A stretch of 64,000 bases of DNA from assembly GCA_003586115.2 (NCBI GenBank), contig QVOM02000053.1, forward strand, positions 9,175,790 through 9,239,789, written 5' to 3'. The notes beneath the pieces were generated by a model that did not search any database, was not told the DNA's origin, and saw only the letters and a list, made by a program, of their open reading frames with translations. The position numbers and the translations under genes were made by a program. Of this stretch, positions 25,142 to 36,710 are shown one piece after another (position 1 is the stretch's first letter; each line of letters opens with the position of its first letter). The stretch comes from Salvator merianae (Eukaryota; Chordata; Lepidosauria; Squamata; Teiidae).

Positions 25142-25186
<45 letters not shown>
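25107..25186 (+). repeat. Compound (GAT)n(AAT)n microsatellite
   Basis: About twelve GAT units, with one GTT variant, pass directly into some fifteen AAT units. Long open frames cross it on both strands (poly-Met/Ile, Asp/Asn and Ile) only because neither repeat contains a stop in those frames. Confidence 0.97.
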
Positions 25187-25768
25187 TTCGTATGGGGAGA
25201 ACCCAAACTAATTAATCTTGTCCTGTGTTCTCTCTGTGTGCTTCTCCACATGTGTGCAATGTCAAAACTGTTACTTTTAAAGAATTTTAACCCTCAATTT
25301 GAAGGTGGGGTAACATTGTACCCCAGCCAAGTGAAAGTGTTGGTATATTTTTGTATACAGTTTGGAAATTACAGCTATATAGGAATTAGCCATTCCTTTT
25401 CATTGGCTAGTCTCATTGGGGCTCATGGAGTTGTAGTTTGCCAACATCTGGAACACCATCCTTTGGCCAGTTGTGCAACAGTATTTTGGAATTCTAGAGT
25501 CTGGCATTCGAAATACCTTTCTTTTTCCTGCAGGTCCTTGCTACTTAGATTCCAGGAGCACCCTCATCTCTCTCTCTGTCTCTGCCCTCCTTCTCTCTCC
25601 CTCTCTCTCAATATTTTAAAGTATTATTTACTGTATGTATCACCAGTTGGTTTCTACTCTTTTATTTTAGTAGTGCAACTGTACTTTAAAAAAAAGAAAA
25701 GAAATAATTTGGTATAGACATATTTTAAATACAGAAATGCACCCTGAAGGATCAAGACAATCCCTAGG

Positions 25769-25812
25769 AGTCTCTGCACCCTAAGTCTCTGCACCCTAAA
25801 TCTTTGCACCCC
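25769..25812 (+). repeat. 15-bp minisatellite, three units
   Basis: AGTCTCTGCACCCTA occurs twice exactly, followed by a diverged third unit AATCTTTGCACCCC. Confidence 0.85.
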
Positions 25813-26159
25813 TTCCCCAATATCCATGCTTTAGGGATCTGGTGCCAGACAGGCCCATCTAGATGCCCCCCTACACATTCTGCCCCCTCAATACAGCACT
25901 GAATTGCAGAAAAGGCACCTGGAAGGTTTTTGGCTGCTTTTGGAGCCATGGCAGAGCAGTCTGGTTTCTGCTACGGAAGGGGATGTTGCCTGTGGGCTAT
26001 CGCCACCTCGCAGCTTGCAAGGTATTCGTCTTTGACTTTGGAGGAGGGAGGAGGAGAAACTGGAGAAGCCAGGGGAAGCAAGTGAAAGGACATGTTTAGC
26101 ATGCAAAAGTTTTCAAAATTAACCAAGTTCCATTCACCCCAGTCCTCCCACACTGCTCA

Positions 26160-26460
26160 GCACATGATTCAGAGCCTTCAGCGTGATTTCATCTGTGCAG
26201 GCTCTAATCCACTTACTTAATGAAATACATAATTAACATATTATAATTGCAGTAAAGATGGTTTTGACAGAAATCATTTCCCGTATCTAATACCGTGGTA
26301 ATTTAATCTGTTCCCCACTCCCTAACACGACCCTCCGTGATTAAGTTTCATAAGAATTTTTTTGATTGATTGATTCATCTGACGTGCCTAGGCCCTGCTG
26401 AAGGAGTGGCTGTCAGTTTCCAGAGAGTCACATGATGCCGTAACAGATGGCTGCTTAGAG
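26160..26460. other. Repeat-free block, possible conserved non-coding element
   Basis: Contains clustered homeodomain-like sites (TAATGAAATACATAATTAAC near 26219, TATAATTGC near 26242, GGTAATTTAATC near 26296), a TTGATTGATTGATTC run and a GTCACATGAT E-box-like site. No coding evidence and no repeat signature. The guess rests on texture only. Confidence 0.28.
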
Positions 26461-28084
26461 CCTTTTGCTCCATCTCTCTGTGTGGTCTTCCCCTTCTTTC
26501 TCTGTCACTCTCTTTCTCTCCCTCTTTCTCTCCCAAAATACCCCAGTGCCCTGATCATTCGGGACTTCAAGTTTCGGTCCACCAATCAGTGAGTCACTTC
26601 ACAAGAGGAAGGACATACGCTTGCTCACCCGTCAACACAGGAGAGGCAAATGCATTGAGATCAATTTACTCCTAGACAGGGACTTTACCGTGCAGAAATG
26701 GTGTCAAGCAAGCACTCAAAGAGTGTGGGGTCTGCACTAACCCTGCACTTATTGAGCTAGGATCCTACTGTAAGCACTCATTAGAGAACTTTAGTGGCAG
26801 AGCAGTAGGAAGAATATTGACAGCTTTTCCTTACACTCTTCTGCCACTACCATGATGTGCTGTCTTACCACTGTGCTGTCCTTGGTCCAGATAACACACC
26901 CCTGTTTTCCTAAGCACAGGAAATGCCCAGCTTCTGAGCCATTTCCCATGTGTGCAAAAATTGTCCCAGCCGGAAACAAAGCCATGGGATAAAAGCTTTC
27001 TGTCTACGATGTTTGCTTGTCCAGCAGTGGCAGTGGGTTTGCACACAGCATGCTTGCCACTGGTAAGAAAGTCCTTTCTTTCTTGCAAGCATTTGGGTCC
27101 TGAAGAAACAGAAGCAGCAGCTGTGTTAACTAACCTAAGGTGTGCAGTGCTCCACCACAGCTCAGAGCTGGAATCTACTCTCACTTTCTCCATCATTCTA
27201 CATCCTCACTTGCCATTATAGCAACCTACTCTGCCCCGTGCTGCATCCTTTTAGCTGTTTTGCCTTCTGATCTCCTCCCCATTTCAATGGACACCAGCCA
27301 TCATTGGTCATAGTAATATTTATGTACAAGAAGGATTTTAAGTATCAAATCAAATGCCCATCTAGTTCAGGATGCTCCTCTCATAGACCCCAGCTAGATG
27401 CTTCCAGAAGTCCAGCACTGGGACATAAGCAGAGCATTGGCAAACAAGGTGCCACTGGTAAGTCTGCACAGTGGCAGCTGACTAAGAGGGCAGTGGAAAA
27501 TGCTGTCCAAGTCCTTTTTCCAACTCTGTGGGGAAAGTGCTTTCCACTTCTCTGTGGCAGCATGGTGGCCTGATGGATGTGAGATCATGTGGAACTCGTG
27601 CCCTTTGGGCCATGTCATGGCAGTATTACCACCATGCATATCCATCAAGCGTTGAAGGATTGCAGCCTCCATAGTGGTTATGCACAAAGCAGCTTATTCA
27701 GGTGCAACAGGATTTATTAGCTCTGATTGGTCACATGTTTGAGGTAGTTGTGCGAGGGAACAGCCATTAGCAGCTTGCCTTTGTTAGAAGAGCTGCAGAA
27801 CAGGCTTCATGTACGGGCTGAACTGAGAAAACTTTCTGCAACTTGGAAGATACTCTGTGCTTGACCTTGATGAAGGCTATAGTCCTTTGAAAGCTGACAG
27901 GCTGAAAGTTGGGCAACCCAGGGCCGGGTGGTCAAGTATATGGGTGGAGCTGCTTTTGGATTCAGGCAGTGAGAGACAAGAATGGTGACCACAGCATGAA
28001 CACCACCACAGGTAGAAAATCCCTGTGAGCAATACTATAGGACTAAATGAATGGTTTTTTTTTAAAAAAAAATATTATATGTAT

Positions 28085-28085
<1 letters not shown>
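26461..28085. other. No gene or recognisable repeat
   Basis: A pyrimidine-rich patch lies at 26470-26535. Short overlapping open frames on both strands at 26800-27690 resemble no protein I know. Confidence 0.5.

Positions 28086-28119
<34 letters not shown>
28086..28119 (+). repeat. (GATA)n microsatellite
   Basis: Eight uninterrupted GATA/ATAG units. Confidence 0.97.
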
Positions 28120-29209
28120 CTGTATTGTTGCAAATATATATTATTTTTTTAAAAAGAAAAAAAAAGTCCTATTTTTATGCCAGAAGGTGCATTAACTAGG
28201 CCTTTTTAGTGGCTACCCTATGATTGTAAAACTTCCTTGACTTAGCAACTGAAAGAAACTTGAATATCAATATCTTACTGTCTCACTATCACACCTTTCT
28301 ATTGGTTTCAGCCTTGGGTTATTGAGATGAATCTTTCTATTTTATGTTTTATCCAGTTTTATGAAATAGCATAGGTCATGAAATATAAATAGGCAAGAAG
28401 GCACATCCTCAAGCGTTACATTCACTTGTGTTGGTAAGAAATAGCAGGAGTCTGCTTTCATAAGGCCCTATTGTCCCATGTCCATGTTAATTTCCCCACT
28501 CACCCAATTTGGTGTAAACATGAAGGTCTGGCCCTTTAGGGCAAAGTGGTCAGGCACTTATCACATCCAGTTCTTTGGATTACTAATGTTTCCATTCAGG
28601 ATTGGCTACAGTGTCTGCAATTGATAATGTTCAGTGAGGTCTGATTTAGGCTGCGTTTGCACACATTTTAAGAAGCAATATTTCTCCCAATCCCCCCAAT
28701 TCCTTAGCTGTCTTTTCCATTAAACAGTGATATGTGGATGTGTAACCTTGAAAACATTGTATACTCAGTTTTTGAACCCATACTCCTTCTTTCATTTCCC
28801 CTCCTTGCAAAGCCATGGAAACCTCCCATCCTCTGTGCCATCTGCCGTAGAACACAGCATTTTTCCTGCGCATTATGGCCAAAGGCTCCGTCCACCAGGC
28901 CTCATTTGCAGGAAAACATCCCAAATGCCATCAATTTCCACATCTGCATGGTGAACCAGATATCTGCAGGAAACCTCTCTTTTTTTGCCTTCAAGTGCAA
29001 TTGGGGGGTGGGGAGAAGGCCTTTTGTGAGTGGCAAGTGTACACGGACGCCACCGCCTCAACTGCCAATATGTTATGAGGGGTTGGTAACAATCTGGAAT
29101 CCCTGGGGAACTCAGCAGCAGTTCAAGTGAGTATCAGACAGAGAGAAAACAATTTCTGGTGCCAATAACGTAGCGCAGATGAAAAATGTTTTAATATTTG
29201 AAGCTGCTT
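28120..29209. other. No gene or recognisable repeat
   Basis: The longest frame (28732-29130) is matched by overlapping frames on the other strand and has no recognisable domain. I treat it as chance. Confidence 0.5.
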
Positions 29210-29780
29210 TATGGCAGAAGCAGTGACAGTGATGGAGTCAATGTCAGTTTCTTTCCTTTAAATGTCATCTTTCGTCTATGAGGATTTTTTCCCCCCTCCT
29301 CCCCGCCTGCTCTGGAGGCAAGCAAGCTCCGTGTGCCTGTGTGTTTGCAACCATTGATCATTGATTTTATTCTAAATGGAAAGCTTGCCAGAAGACTCGA
29401 AATTCTGGAATTTATTAGGATTTCTTTAAGAGGCACTTTAGCTCAACAGTTCTCATTATCGTCTTTACTGTGTTACTTATTTTTCTTTTTATGTCATGTG
29501 GTTTGTAAAGGGTTGGTACTCAGAGAACAATATGCGATTAAACTCCTTGCGTGTGCTGCAGCTTGCCAATGAGGGGGAAAGGATTCTTAGGAAAGGGCTA
29601 AAGTAGACCGTGCAGTATTTAATGGCAGCAAAAGTCTGTTTCTGAAGCCATTGTTCGAGATGTGTAGCGCTTGCTCATGATTACTATTTAACCTGGCATT
29701 CAGAATGGCTGATTTTATTAAATAAAGCAACTCTCTGCAATTAGAGAAAGACAGAAACTCCAATGTCTTGCTATTTTGAC
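29210..29780. other. Repeat-free block, possible conserved non-coding element
   Basis: Long uninterrupted stretch without repeat signatures, with words such as CCATTGATCATTGATTTTATT near 29350. No splice or coding evidence. Candidate only. Confidence 0.25.
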
Positions 29781-30369
29781 CTCAGAGACACACAGTTTGA
29801 TGCAGTGATTATCCAGGGTGGAGAACATATTCAAATAAATCTGGGAAACCTACAAAATGTGGCATCAAATATCAAATCTCTCTCTCTCTATTGGCATATG
29901 TCCTTCTGACAGCCTAACATTCTGGAGTTGCTCACCTCCAGCTCCATTTCATTGGCTTACTAGCAATTTAAAGACAAGGCAGAAACATAAAATAGCCTGT
30001 TTTTTAAAAAATGCAACCACGTGGTCTCTGCAACCCAGTGAAGACACCATGCAGCAAATGTGGGATAAAGTCTCAATGTAAAGGACCAATCACGCAGAAC
30101 ACACAAGGAACTATTAATGCAGGAAATGGGACTTGGTGATGAAAGAATTCTGCACATTTCCAGGGTTCAAAGAAGCCATAGGTGCATGTGACATCCACAC
30201 CGGATTTCATCTCAATGCAACATTCTCCTTTGCTTCTTGTAAAGCTGAAGGCAGATGTTATCTGTTCACCTTACCTTGTCCCTATTGGATAGCATTTGGA
30301 AGGGTGAAGAACAAGTTGCCAAAGTATAAAAGGAGGCCAAACTACTAATAAGACAGTCAGTAATGGAAA

Positions 30370-30430
30370 GAAATGTAACCCATCCTGAGGTAGGTGAAGG
30401 GTGGGATATAAGCGTTATGAGATAAATAAC
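30370..30430 (+). mobile_element. L2/CR1-like LINE 3' tail
   Basis: GTAACCCATCCTGAGGTAGG, then AAGGGTGGGATATAAGCG and a GATAAATA end, is the plus-strand form of the tail described at 4533-4610. The body upstream is not recognisable. Confidence 0.45.
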
Positions 30431-32158
30431 TTACATAAGTACATAAGTACATAAACAAACACCTGAGCCCTCCCTACACTGCACTCAAAGGGTGATCAAG
30501 ACCTTCACATCTCAGTACATGTCACTGTACAGAAGTGCACATATTATTAAAATGCATGTTTTGCTTTAAAACATCATCACTAAAAAGTAAAGCTTTTTAT
30601 ATGAAGATGCAGTCATTGCATAGGTCTATATAAAAACAAAACAAAACTCAGAGCAATAGCATAAGGACACAGCCCTAGTGATGAGTGCTTCTGAAGCAGA
30701 GTAGTATAGGCAGTCAGCCTGTTCAGTCTCCCATAGCACAAAGTTCACCTCAGATTTTCTATCACTAGGGTAACACGGTCATGGAGTACCAGATCTGCAG
30801 ATTGTCTGTCTGCACAGTGATGGCAGCGAGCCTGCACTTCAGTGAAAAAATAGCACTAAAGAGTGGGTCAATGGGAGACTGCTCTGAAGAGATCTCCTAT
30901 ATATACCACATGGTAGATTGGACCAGCCATCCACTGGTCCATCTGGTGCATGGAGCCCAGTGTCATTTTGTCAGGGTCCCAGAAATTGCCCTGGAAATGG
31001 GAAAACAGTCAAGGCTGCCCACTTCAGAGGCTGAGAACATTTAGGCTGGGGGGAGGCGTGCCAGATTGAACAGCCCCAGATGCAGGCCTCCGGCCGACAC
31101 TCTGTTCTTGGCCTGAATCGCTCTATCTTGACCAAGATTCGTTTATCCAGTATGTACCAAAGTGTGTTGTATAGAAATTGTCTAAGAGTCGCCCATCTTA
31201 GAGGAATCTTCCCATTCATTTCAGTGGATCAAGCTGTCCAAATAAGCATTCCTTTATGTATGGAGATCCATTCATTTCATCAACACAGGGATTCTTATGC
31301 ATACTTCAAAGTGAACATGCAGGTTTTGGATTGTGTATACTCATCATTTCCCATTTCCACTACTTCCACCATCCCCAGCTGGTATAACAAGTTTTAGCTG
31401 AAATGCATATGGTCTTAATAGTTTTCGCTTACACTCATGCACAGTGGCAGTATTCTGAACAAGCCAACCAGGAGTGCCTGCAAGCATTATTAACATTGGG
31501 CACATTTGTGAGCTCATGTATAGGTCATTATTCCTCTTTGGGTTAGAAAGCATCCATTTACAACTGTACAGTAACCTAAATGTTTTTGGGTTCATGATGT
31601 GTTTCTATTGGCATAGGATGTGTTCAAACAGGTAGCTAGTTCTTGGCTGAGATGCCTGACATTCAAGTTTTATTGCACAGCTAAGCCTCCCATGGGATAT
31701 GAGTTATAGATAGTATCAACCTTGGCGTGCTAAAAGCATCATTCAGTCCAGTTGATTATAGAATTAACTCGAGAATTTTCAGCCTGAAGATCCATCTACT
31801 CAACTGTTCCTTCTTTATTTGTGTGGACTCAAGGCAAAATGTGCTCGTGTGTATCTGAGTGTGTGTGGAAAAGGGTGGGGGTACCGAAGAAAGATACAGC
31901 AAGGAAATAAAAGTTTGCACAGACTTCATGGCAAGCAGTGAGTTTTATTGTGACCATTTAGATGAAATTAATTCTCCCTTGCTCTTTTATAAGCTATCAC
32001 AGGAGGGCCTGCAAGATACAGCAGAAAAGAAAATGCTTTTTCTGGAAAAGGGTACATCCCAACCTCTTAAAGTAGAAAGCTACTTGCGTGTATGTGTGTG
32101 TCAATCCATGTATATTTGTTTTAAAATAATAACAAAAAATAATAATTGCGGTGGATTT
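30431..32158. other. No gene or recognisable repeat
   Basis: ACATAAGTACATAAGTACATAA at 30432-30454 is a short tandem patch. No coding evidence. Confidence 0.5.
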
Positions 32159-32205
32159 TAGAGATGTGCATGAACTGAAATTTAGTTCTGAGAAGATATT
32201 AATAA
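32159..32205 (+). mobile_element. Left end of a hAT-like element
   Basis: TAGAGATGTGCATGAACTG matches the 5' terminus of the element at 15950 at the first eleven bases. No right terminus is found nearby, so it is a fragment. Confidence 0.4.
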
Positions 32206-32244
32206 GTGTTGTTGTTGTTGTTGAGAAATGCAACCCACCATGAT

Positions 32245-32270
32245 GTCTCTCTCTCTCTCTCTCTCTCTCC
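32245..32270 (+). repeat. (TC)n microsatellite
   Basis: Thirteen TC units followed by CCTTTTTTT. Confidence 0.95.
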
Positions 32271-32499
32271 CTTTTTTTGAGTCAGGGATAACTTGCATTT
32301 GATCAGTGCTCTCAAAAGACATCCTTCCTGTCCAGGAAGATGTCTCTGAGGACACTTGCCGTTCCACAGAGGCATACTGAAGCTGCTGTTAGCATGTGGA
32401 TGTCACATTTCTCAGGCTCTTATTGGTGATACTTTTCATCTGGTATCAATGCAGCTGTAGGCCCTTTCTGGACTTGCTGGTGTTCCATCAAGAGTTCTA

Positions 32500-32880
32500 A
32501 GGGCTTCCCTTCTGTACGTTACAGTGGAATACAAGAGGGCCCACCCAGATAGAGCATATTCTAGATTTGGAGGGCCTAGATCTGGATCACCAGTGGACCT
32601 GATTTATCAAACTCACTGGCATCCTAGGGGTGGAAATCCAGATCACGAAGGCATGCAGAAGGCACATGCCTCTATGTTCTGGATTAATACTGGAGAGCCA
32701 TTTAAGAGCCACACCTAATTGCACTGCCCAAATGGGTCCCCTACGGACTTTGGGGCCAGGAACCTTAGCTCCTGGCCACCAGAGTTTTGGCAGCCGGTTC
32801 TGAAGCTTGTGTGAACTGTAGAGCCAATGCGGGGGCTGGGCTGGAGTAGCCATGCCCATGCAGGCAATGTTGTTCCAGCC
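32500..32880 (-). mobile_element. Foldback repeat family 1, copy C (inverted)
   Basis: On the minus strand it shows, in family order, GGTTCTGAAG, GGCCAGGAGCTAAGG, GGGGACCCATTTGGG and the central hairpin at 32636-32684. The hairpin arms (32636-32655 and 32665-32684) match at 16 of 20 positions. This is the same layout as copies A, G and I. Ends are not resolved. Confidence 0.6.
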
Positions 32881-34180
32881 CAGAGCAATCTCTCTCAGCC
32901 TTGGGACAGATTGCCCTGGTCCATATCAGGTGTTTCAGAATAAAACAAGTAATTGTAGAAAACCCCTTAGAGTTCGGGGACTAGCTTATTTGTGAAAACT
33001 GAATGAGCCCTACAAAGGATCAAAATATGTGGGACAGAGAACAACTACACCATTCACAAAATGTATAATTTTTCACTCCTACTGATGAGAATTATATACA
33101 AAGTCCTTTTGTGTGAGCTGCAGTTAAAAATGAGCCAACTTACTATACATAGTTTTCTATTTAATATGAACTAGGAAAACTGGGACAGGTTGCTAGTCTA
33201 ACTTCAAACTATGTTTCATATTTGATGTTACAAAGTTGAAAGCTTCATCTTCCAAGTCTGGACAACACGTTTTTTGATAACTTTGCTTGTTTATGCGACA
33301 GGCAGACTAAAGGACTGCATTGTGGGTATCCAAGAGAAAAGACACCCTCATGTTTCTTTTCTTTTTTTTTTTAAATACAGTTTCCATAACCACTATATGC
33401 ATTGTGTGAAATAAGAAAAAGCTTCCATGACTGCGCCAAAATGTAGGATAGACACTTGCATTTTACTAAATGAAGGATTTTCCAGTGTAAGTGGTGAACA
33501 ATTAAGTTGCTAGATCTGAAACTGAGGGATTCATTTGAGGATCACTTTCCACATTTTGTGGGCTGACAAAACCCTGAGTGTCTACCAGTAGCATACATAA
33601 GCCAGCTGGAAGATTGTGTCCGGGTTTGTAGTAATATTGTGTCTTTCAACTTGTACCAGTTGAACTGACCATGGCTCCATCCAAACAGCTGCAGAAAAGT
33701 TCTGCACCTATGAAGTTCCTGATCTTGCTGATTATCTGTCAGACCAAAAATGGACCTGGAAGTCAGCTATTTTTATTCTGATAGACAACTAGCCTGAAAA
33801 GAAATCACTTCTAGTAATTTGCCTCCTCTGCTTCAATAGCAGCAGAAGTAGCATATGAAGGCACAAACTTCCCTCAGAAGTTTTTTTTTTTTTTTTTAAA
33901 TCATGACCTGGGCCTAGGGCAATTCCAAGGGCAGATTTCATATCCCTGGAACAGCCAGTAGGGTTAATGCTACTGGAGATATTTGCCCAGCGGGCCCCAG
34001 GAGCACTCTTAAGAGGATCCAAAATAAATTATCTTAATGCAGCCAATGTTTCCTCAGACACATCCTGTTGTCTCCTGTCTGCAACAGGGAAGGATTTTCA
34101 TGGAGAAATATCTGTGTTCCAGGATGGGAGAGTTTCACCATGATAGATCTGTTCAGTGAACAGCCTCTTCAAAACTCCAG
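32881..34180. other. No gene or recognisable repeat
   Basis: Poly-T runs near 33361-33375 and 33880-33897. No coding evidence. Confidence 0.5.
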
Positions 34181-34233
34181 ACTCCTTCTCCTTCTCCTTC
34201 TCCTTCTCTTCCTCCTTCTCGTCTTCCTCCTTG
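34181..34233 (+). repeat. (CTTCTC)n polypyrimidine tract
   Basis: Four exact CTTCTC units decay into CTTCCTCCTTCTC-type sequence, pure pyrimidine for about 40 bases. Confidence 0.9.
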
Positions 34234-34918
34234 TTCATGAGCAGCAGAAGTTATTTTCCAGGAGCAAATTACTTTTTTTTTTTTTTTTTGGTAAGCAAAG
34301 GGATTCCTTTGGATCCAACCCTTTATAAATTAATTATAAATTATTATTATATCAAGTGTTATTCTTTTCTTCACAATCATATCCTGCTGAAGGTAAAAAA
34401 AAAAAAAAAATAGAAAACCTTCCTTCTCTTTATCCCCACCACACCCTTAGTCTTTACTTCTCACTTTAAAAACAAGTATTAAATGTTATTCCTTTAACAA
34501 ATGGGTTATCTCTTATGACACACTGTAATTTAGGGCAGAAAATGCATTATGGCTGCTATAACACTTTTACATTTATAGTTTCCATCATGATGGTTCCATA
34601 AAACATCTACAATCTGTCTGCTTTGCAGGTAATTACAATAAAATGTCGCTGTTTTCATCTACTGTGGAAGTTCAAAGCAAGAGCTCATGGACCTCTGCTC
34701 TTAACTTCCTTAGGTTCTTGAGTGGTGATGGCCATTTCCTTAGATTGCTCAAACAGGAGATTAGGCAAATATAATTCACTGTTTCTACTCCAGTATCTTC
34801 AGGAAGTCTTGGGAAATCTCCAGGTAGCCCTGAGAGGGACTCTAAGAATCCATATTAAGAATCCATGCAGAAAGTGATCTTTGTTAGTTAGCAACACAAA
34901 TCATTTTCCTGTGCTCAG

Positions 34919-34939
34919 CAAAGGTCAGTGAAGGACCAG
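34919..34939 (+). other. Candidate 21-nt microexon (speculative)
   Basis: ATTTTCCTGTGCTCAG looks like a splice acceptor and CAG|GTAAGT is an ideal donor. They enclose 21 bases that read through in one frame as QRSVKDQ. No neighbouring exon is identified, so this may be chance. Confidence 0.12.
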
Positions 34940-35384
34940 GTAAGTCTGCACAGCAAGAGTTCTCAGGGTGCAGAATCATCCGGATCCTACACTTTAAGCA
35001 GGATCTTTAGCTGCACAGATATGTGGCCAGAGAGCTTTCACTGCAATCCCACATGGACTCCATCTTATTTACCTTCCTCCAACACTGCTCTGTCTTTTTT
35101 GAGCTGCAAAGTATCACAGAGTATTGTTGTATAGGCAAGGCAGAAGTTATCTGAATTTTTTTTTTTTCCAGCTTTAAGTCTTTGCAACATTTCAGGGAGA
35201 TAGATTGTATATTATTTTTGAGTACAGAGAAGCACAGGTCCCTGCTTACCCAGCGAGGTGGCTTCATGTGTGCCCATGGAGGAGCTGCTGTGATCCACCA
35301 CTGAAAAAGATGCCTGTGCATCATCATTTTAGAGTGTAAAGGCATCATTTCCAGAGGCCAATCACAGCCCGTCTGTTCAGGGTG

Positions 35385-35500
35385 TGAAATTCTGCCCTAT
35401 GAAAATGATGTCTCTGATAGCATTTGTGCCCAGAAATGGGTAGCACAATCGTGGTGAGGCAACTTCTGCTTTCACAGATGGAGGCAAGGCAGTAGTGGGA
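35385..35500 (-). repeat. Dispersed repeat family 3, copy 3 (inverted)
   Basis: On the minus strand: GCAGAAGTTGCCTCACCACG, ATTGTGCTACCCATTTCTGG, GCACAAATGC and a CATCATTTTCAT end align with the central part of 24770-25035 (GCAGAAAGCACCTCGCGTGC, AATCATGGCATCCCATTAATGG, GCACAATTGC). Confidence 0.4.
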
Positions 35501-35632
35501 GACTTTTCAAGTGGTGAAGGCACCTCCTTCAGTCAGTGGAGATATGACCAGTATCTCTTCCAACCTCTGGTTATTGTACTGTATTAAGCATTAGGTTGCT
35601 GCCATCACAAAACAATATTGCAACCTTCTTGT

Positions 35633-35890
35633 TCATAAGAATATAAGAACATAAGAAAAGCCTTGCTGGATCAGGCCATGGCCCATCTAGTCCAGCATTC
35701 TGTTTCTCACAGTGGCCCACCAATTGCTTCTGGGCATCTCAAACAGAATAAAAGGCAAAACCTTCACCTGCTCTTGACTGGTGGTTTTACAACCAGGATG
35801 GTTTTACAAGCATCCTGCCTGTCTTTCCAACCTGGAGGCAGTACCTAGGCATCCATTCTAGTAGCCATTGAACTGCTAGTATCCTAGTAG
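35633..35890 (-). mobile_element. CR1-type LINE 3' end, best-preserved copy
   Basis: Starts with three tail units (CATAAGAATATAAGAACATAAG), then AAAGCCTTGCTGGATCAGGC, CCATCTAGTCCAGCATTCTG, CACAGTGGCCCACCAATTGC, CCAACCTGGAGGCAGTACC and CTAGTAGCCATTGAACTGC. Read on the minus strand this is the same order as 80-313 and 18070-18255, and it served as the reference for the family here. Truncated before any coding sequence. Confidence 0.88.
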
Positions 35891-36702
35891 TTCTTATTAA
35901 TGTGAATTAGGATTGCCAGAGGGAAAGGAGGACAAGGCTCCCATACCTATATTAATTGCATAGTTGCAGAATTTCAGCTGACATAGGTCATATTTCTGGC
36001 AATGCTTGCTGAAAATCTATCTTCTATGTAGATATTAACGGTGCAAGAGCCCTATCTTCATTTCCATCTGGCTCCCTTAACATGGTAATGGCTTAACTGG
36101 TGCAACGAAAACTTTTGCATTGTTGTGAGTGAGAACTGTCCCTGAAGTCTCAAAACAGTCATAAATGAATGAAGTCATGGTATATTTGGTGCAGTGACAA
36201 TGCAGTAAAAAAAATGCATAATGCTTGAATTAGGTTGAGCCACTTTGGCAGCTCATCTGCTGATGGATGCTTGAAAATATAGCACACGTTATTATTTAAG
36301 AATATATATTTTGATAAAGAAAGCAATGATCTGGAATAGATTCCTACCATAACTCTTTTCAGAAATGGACTTCTAAATAGGTTTACAAGGTTGTGCGTCA
36401 AACAGAACAGGGCTATTGCAAGCACTGGAGGATTCAGCATAGCAAGCTGTTTTGAAATCAAGGCAATTCAAAGAAAGGATCACCTGCTGGAATTAGTTCA
36501 ATGTTTTTATTTAGGTTCCCACTAAAAGTTCCTCAAATATAAAATAGAAAGAGGCTTGGGAACCGCCATTTAAGATAAATTAGAGGGCTTATCAGAGGGC
36601 ACTGATTTAGGAGGCGGCCCAGCAACTTCTTTTAATAGAGACCCAAAACCTGGAGGAGTTTCTTCCTGTTAGTGCTTTTCTTAGGATGGCCATGCCGTTC
36701 AT
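35891..36702. other. No gene or recognisable repeat
   Basis: Plain AT-rich sequence up to the target site of the hAT-type insertion. Confidence 0.5.
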
Positions 36703-36710
36703 TTAGAAAG

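Noticed and set aside
25079..25717. Open frame of 212 codons, the longest in the window
   Set aside because: Its length comes from the (GAT)n(AAT)n microsatellite, which lacks stops. The remainder has no recognisable domain.
27453..27458. CTG|GTAAGT splice donor look-alike
   Set aside because: No matching acceptor with a pyrimidine tract upstream and no exon-like frame.
28732..29130. Open frame of 132 codons
   Set aside because: No domain recognised, with several competing frames on both strands.
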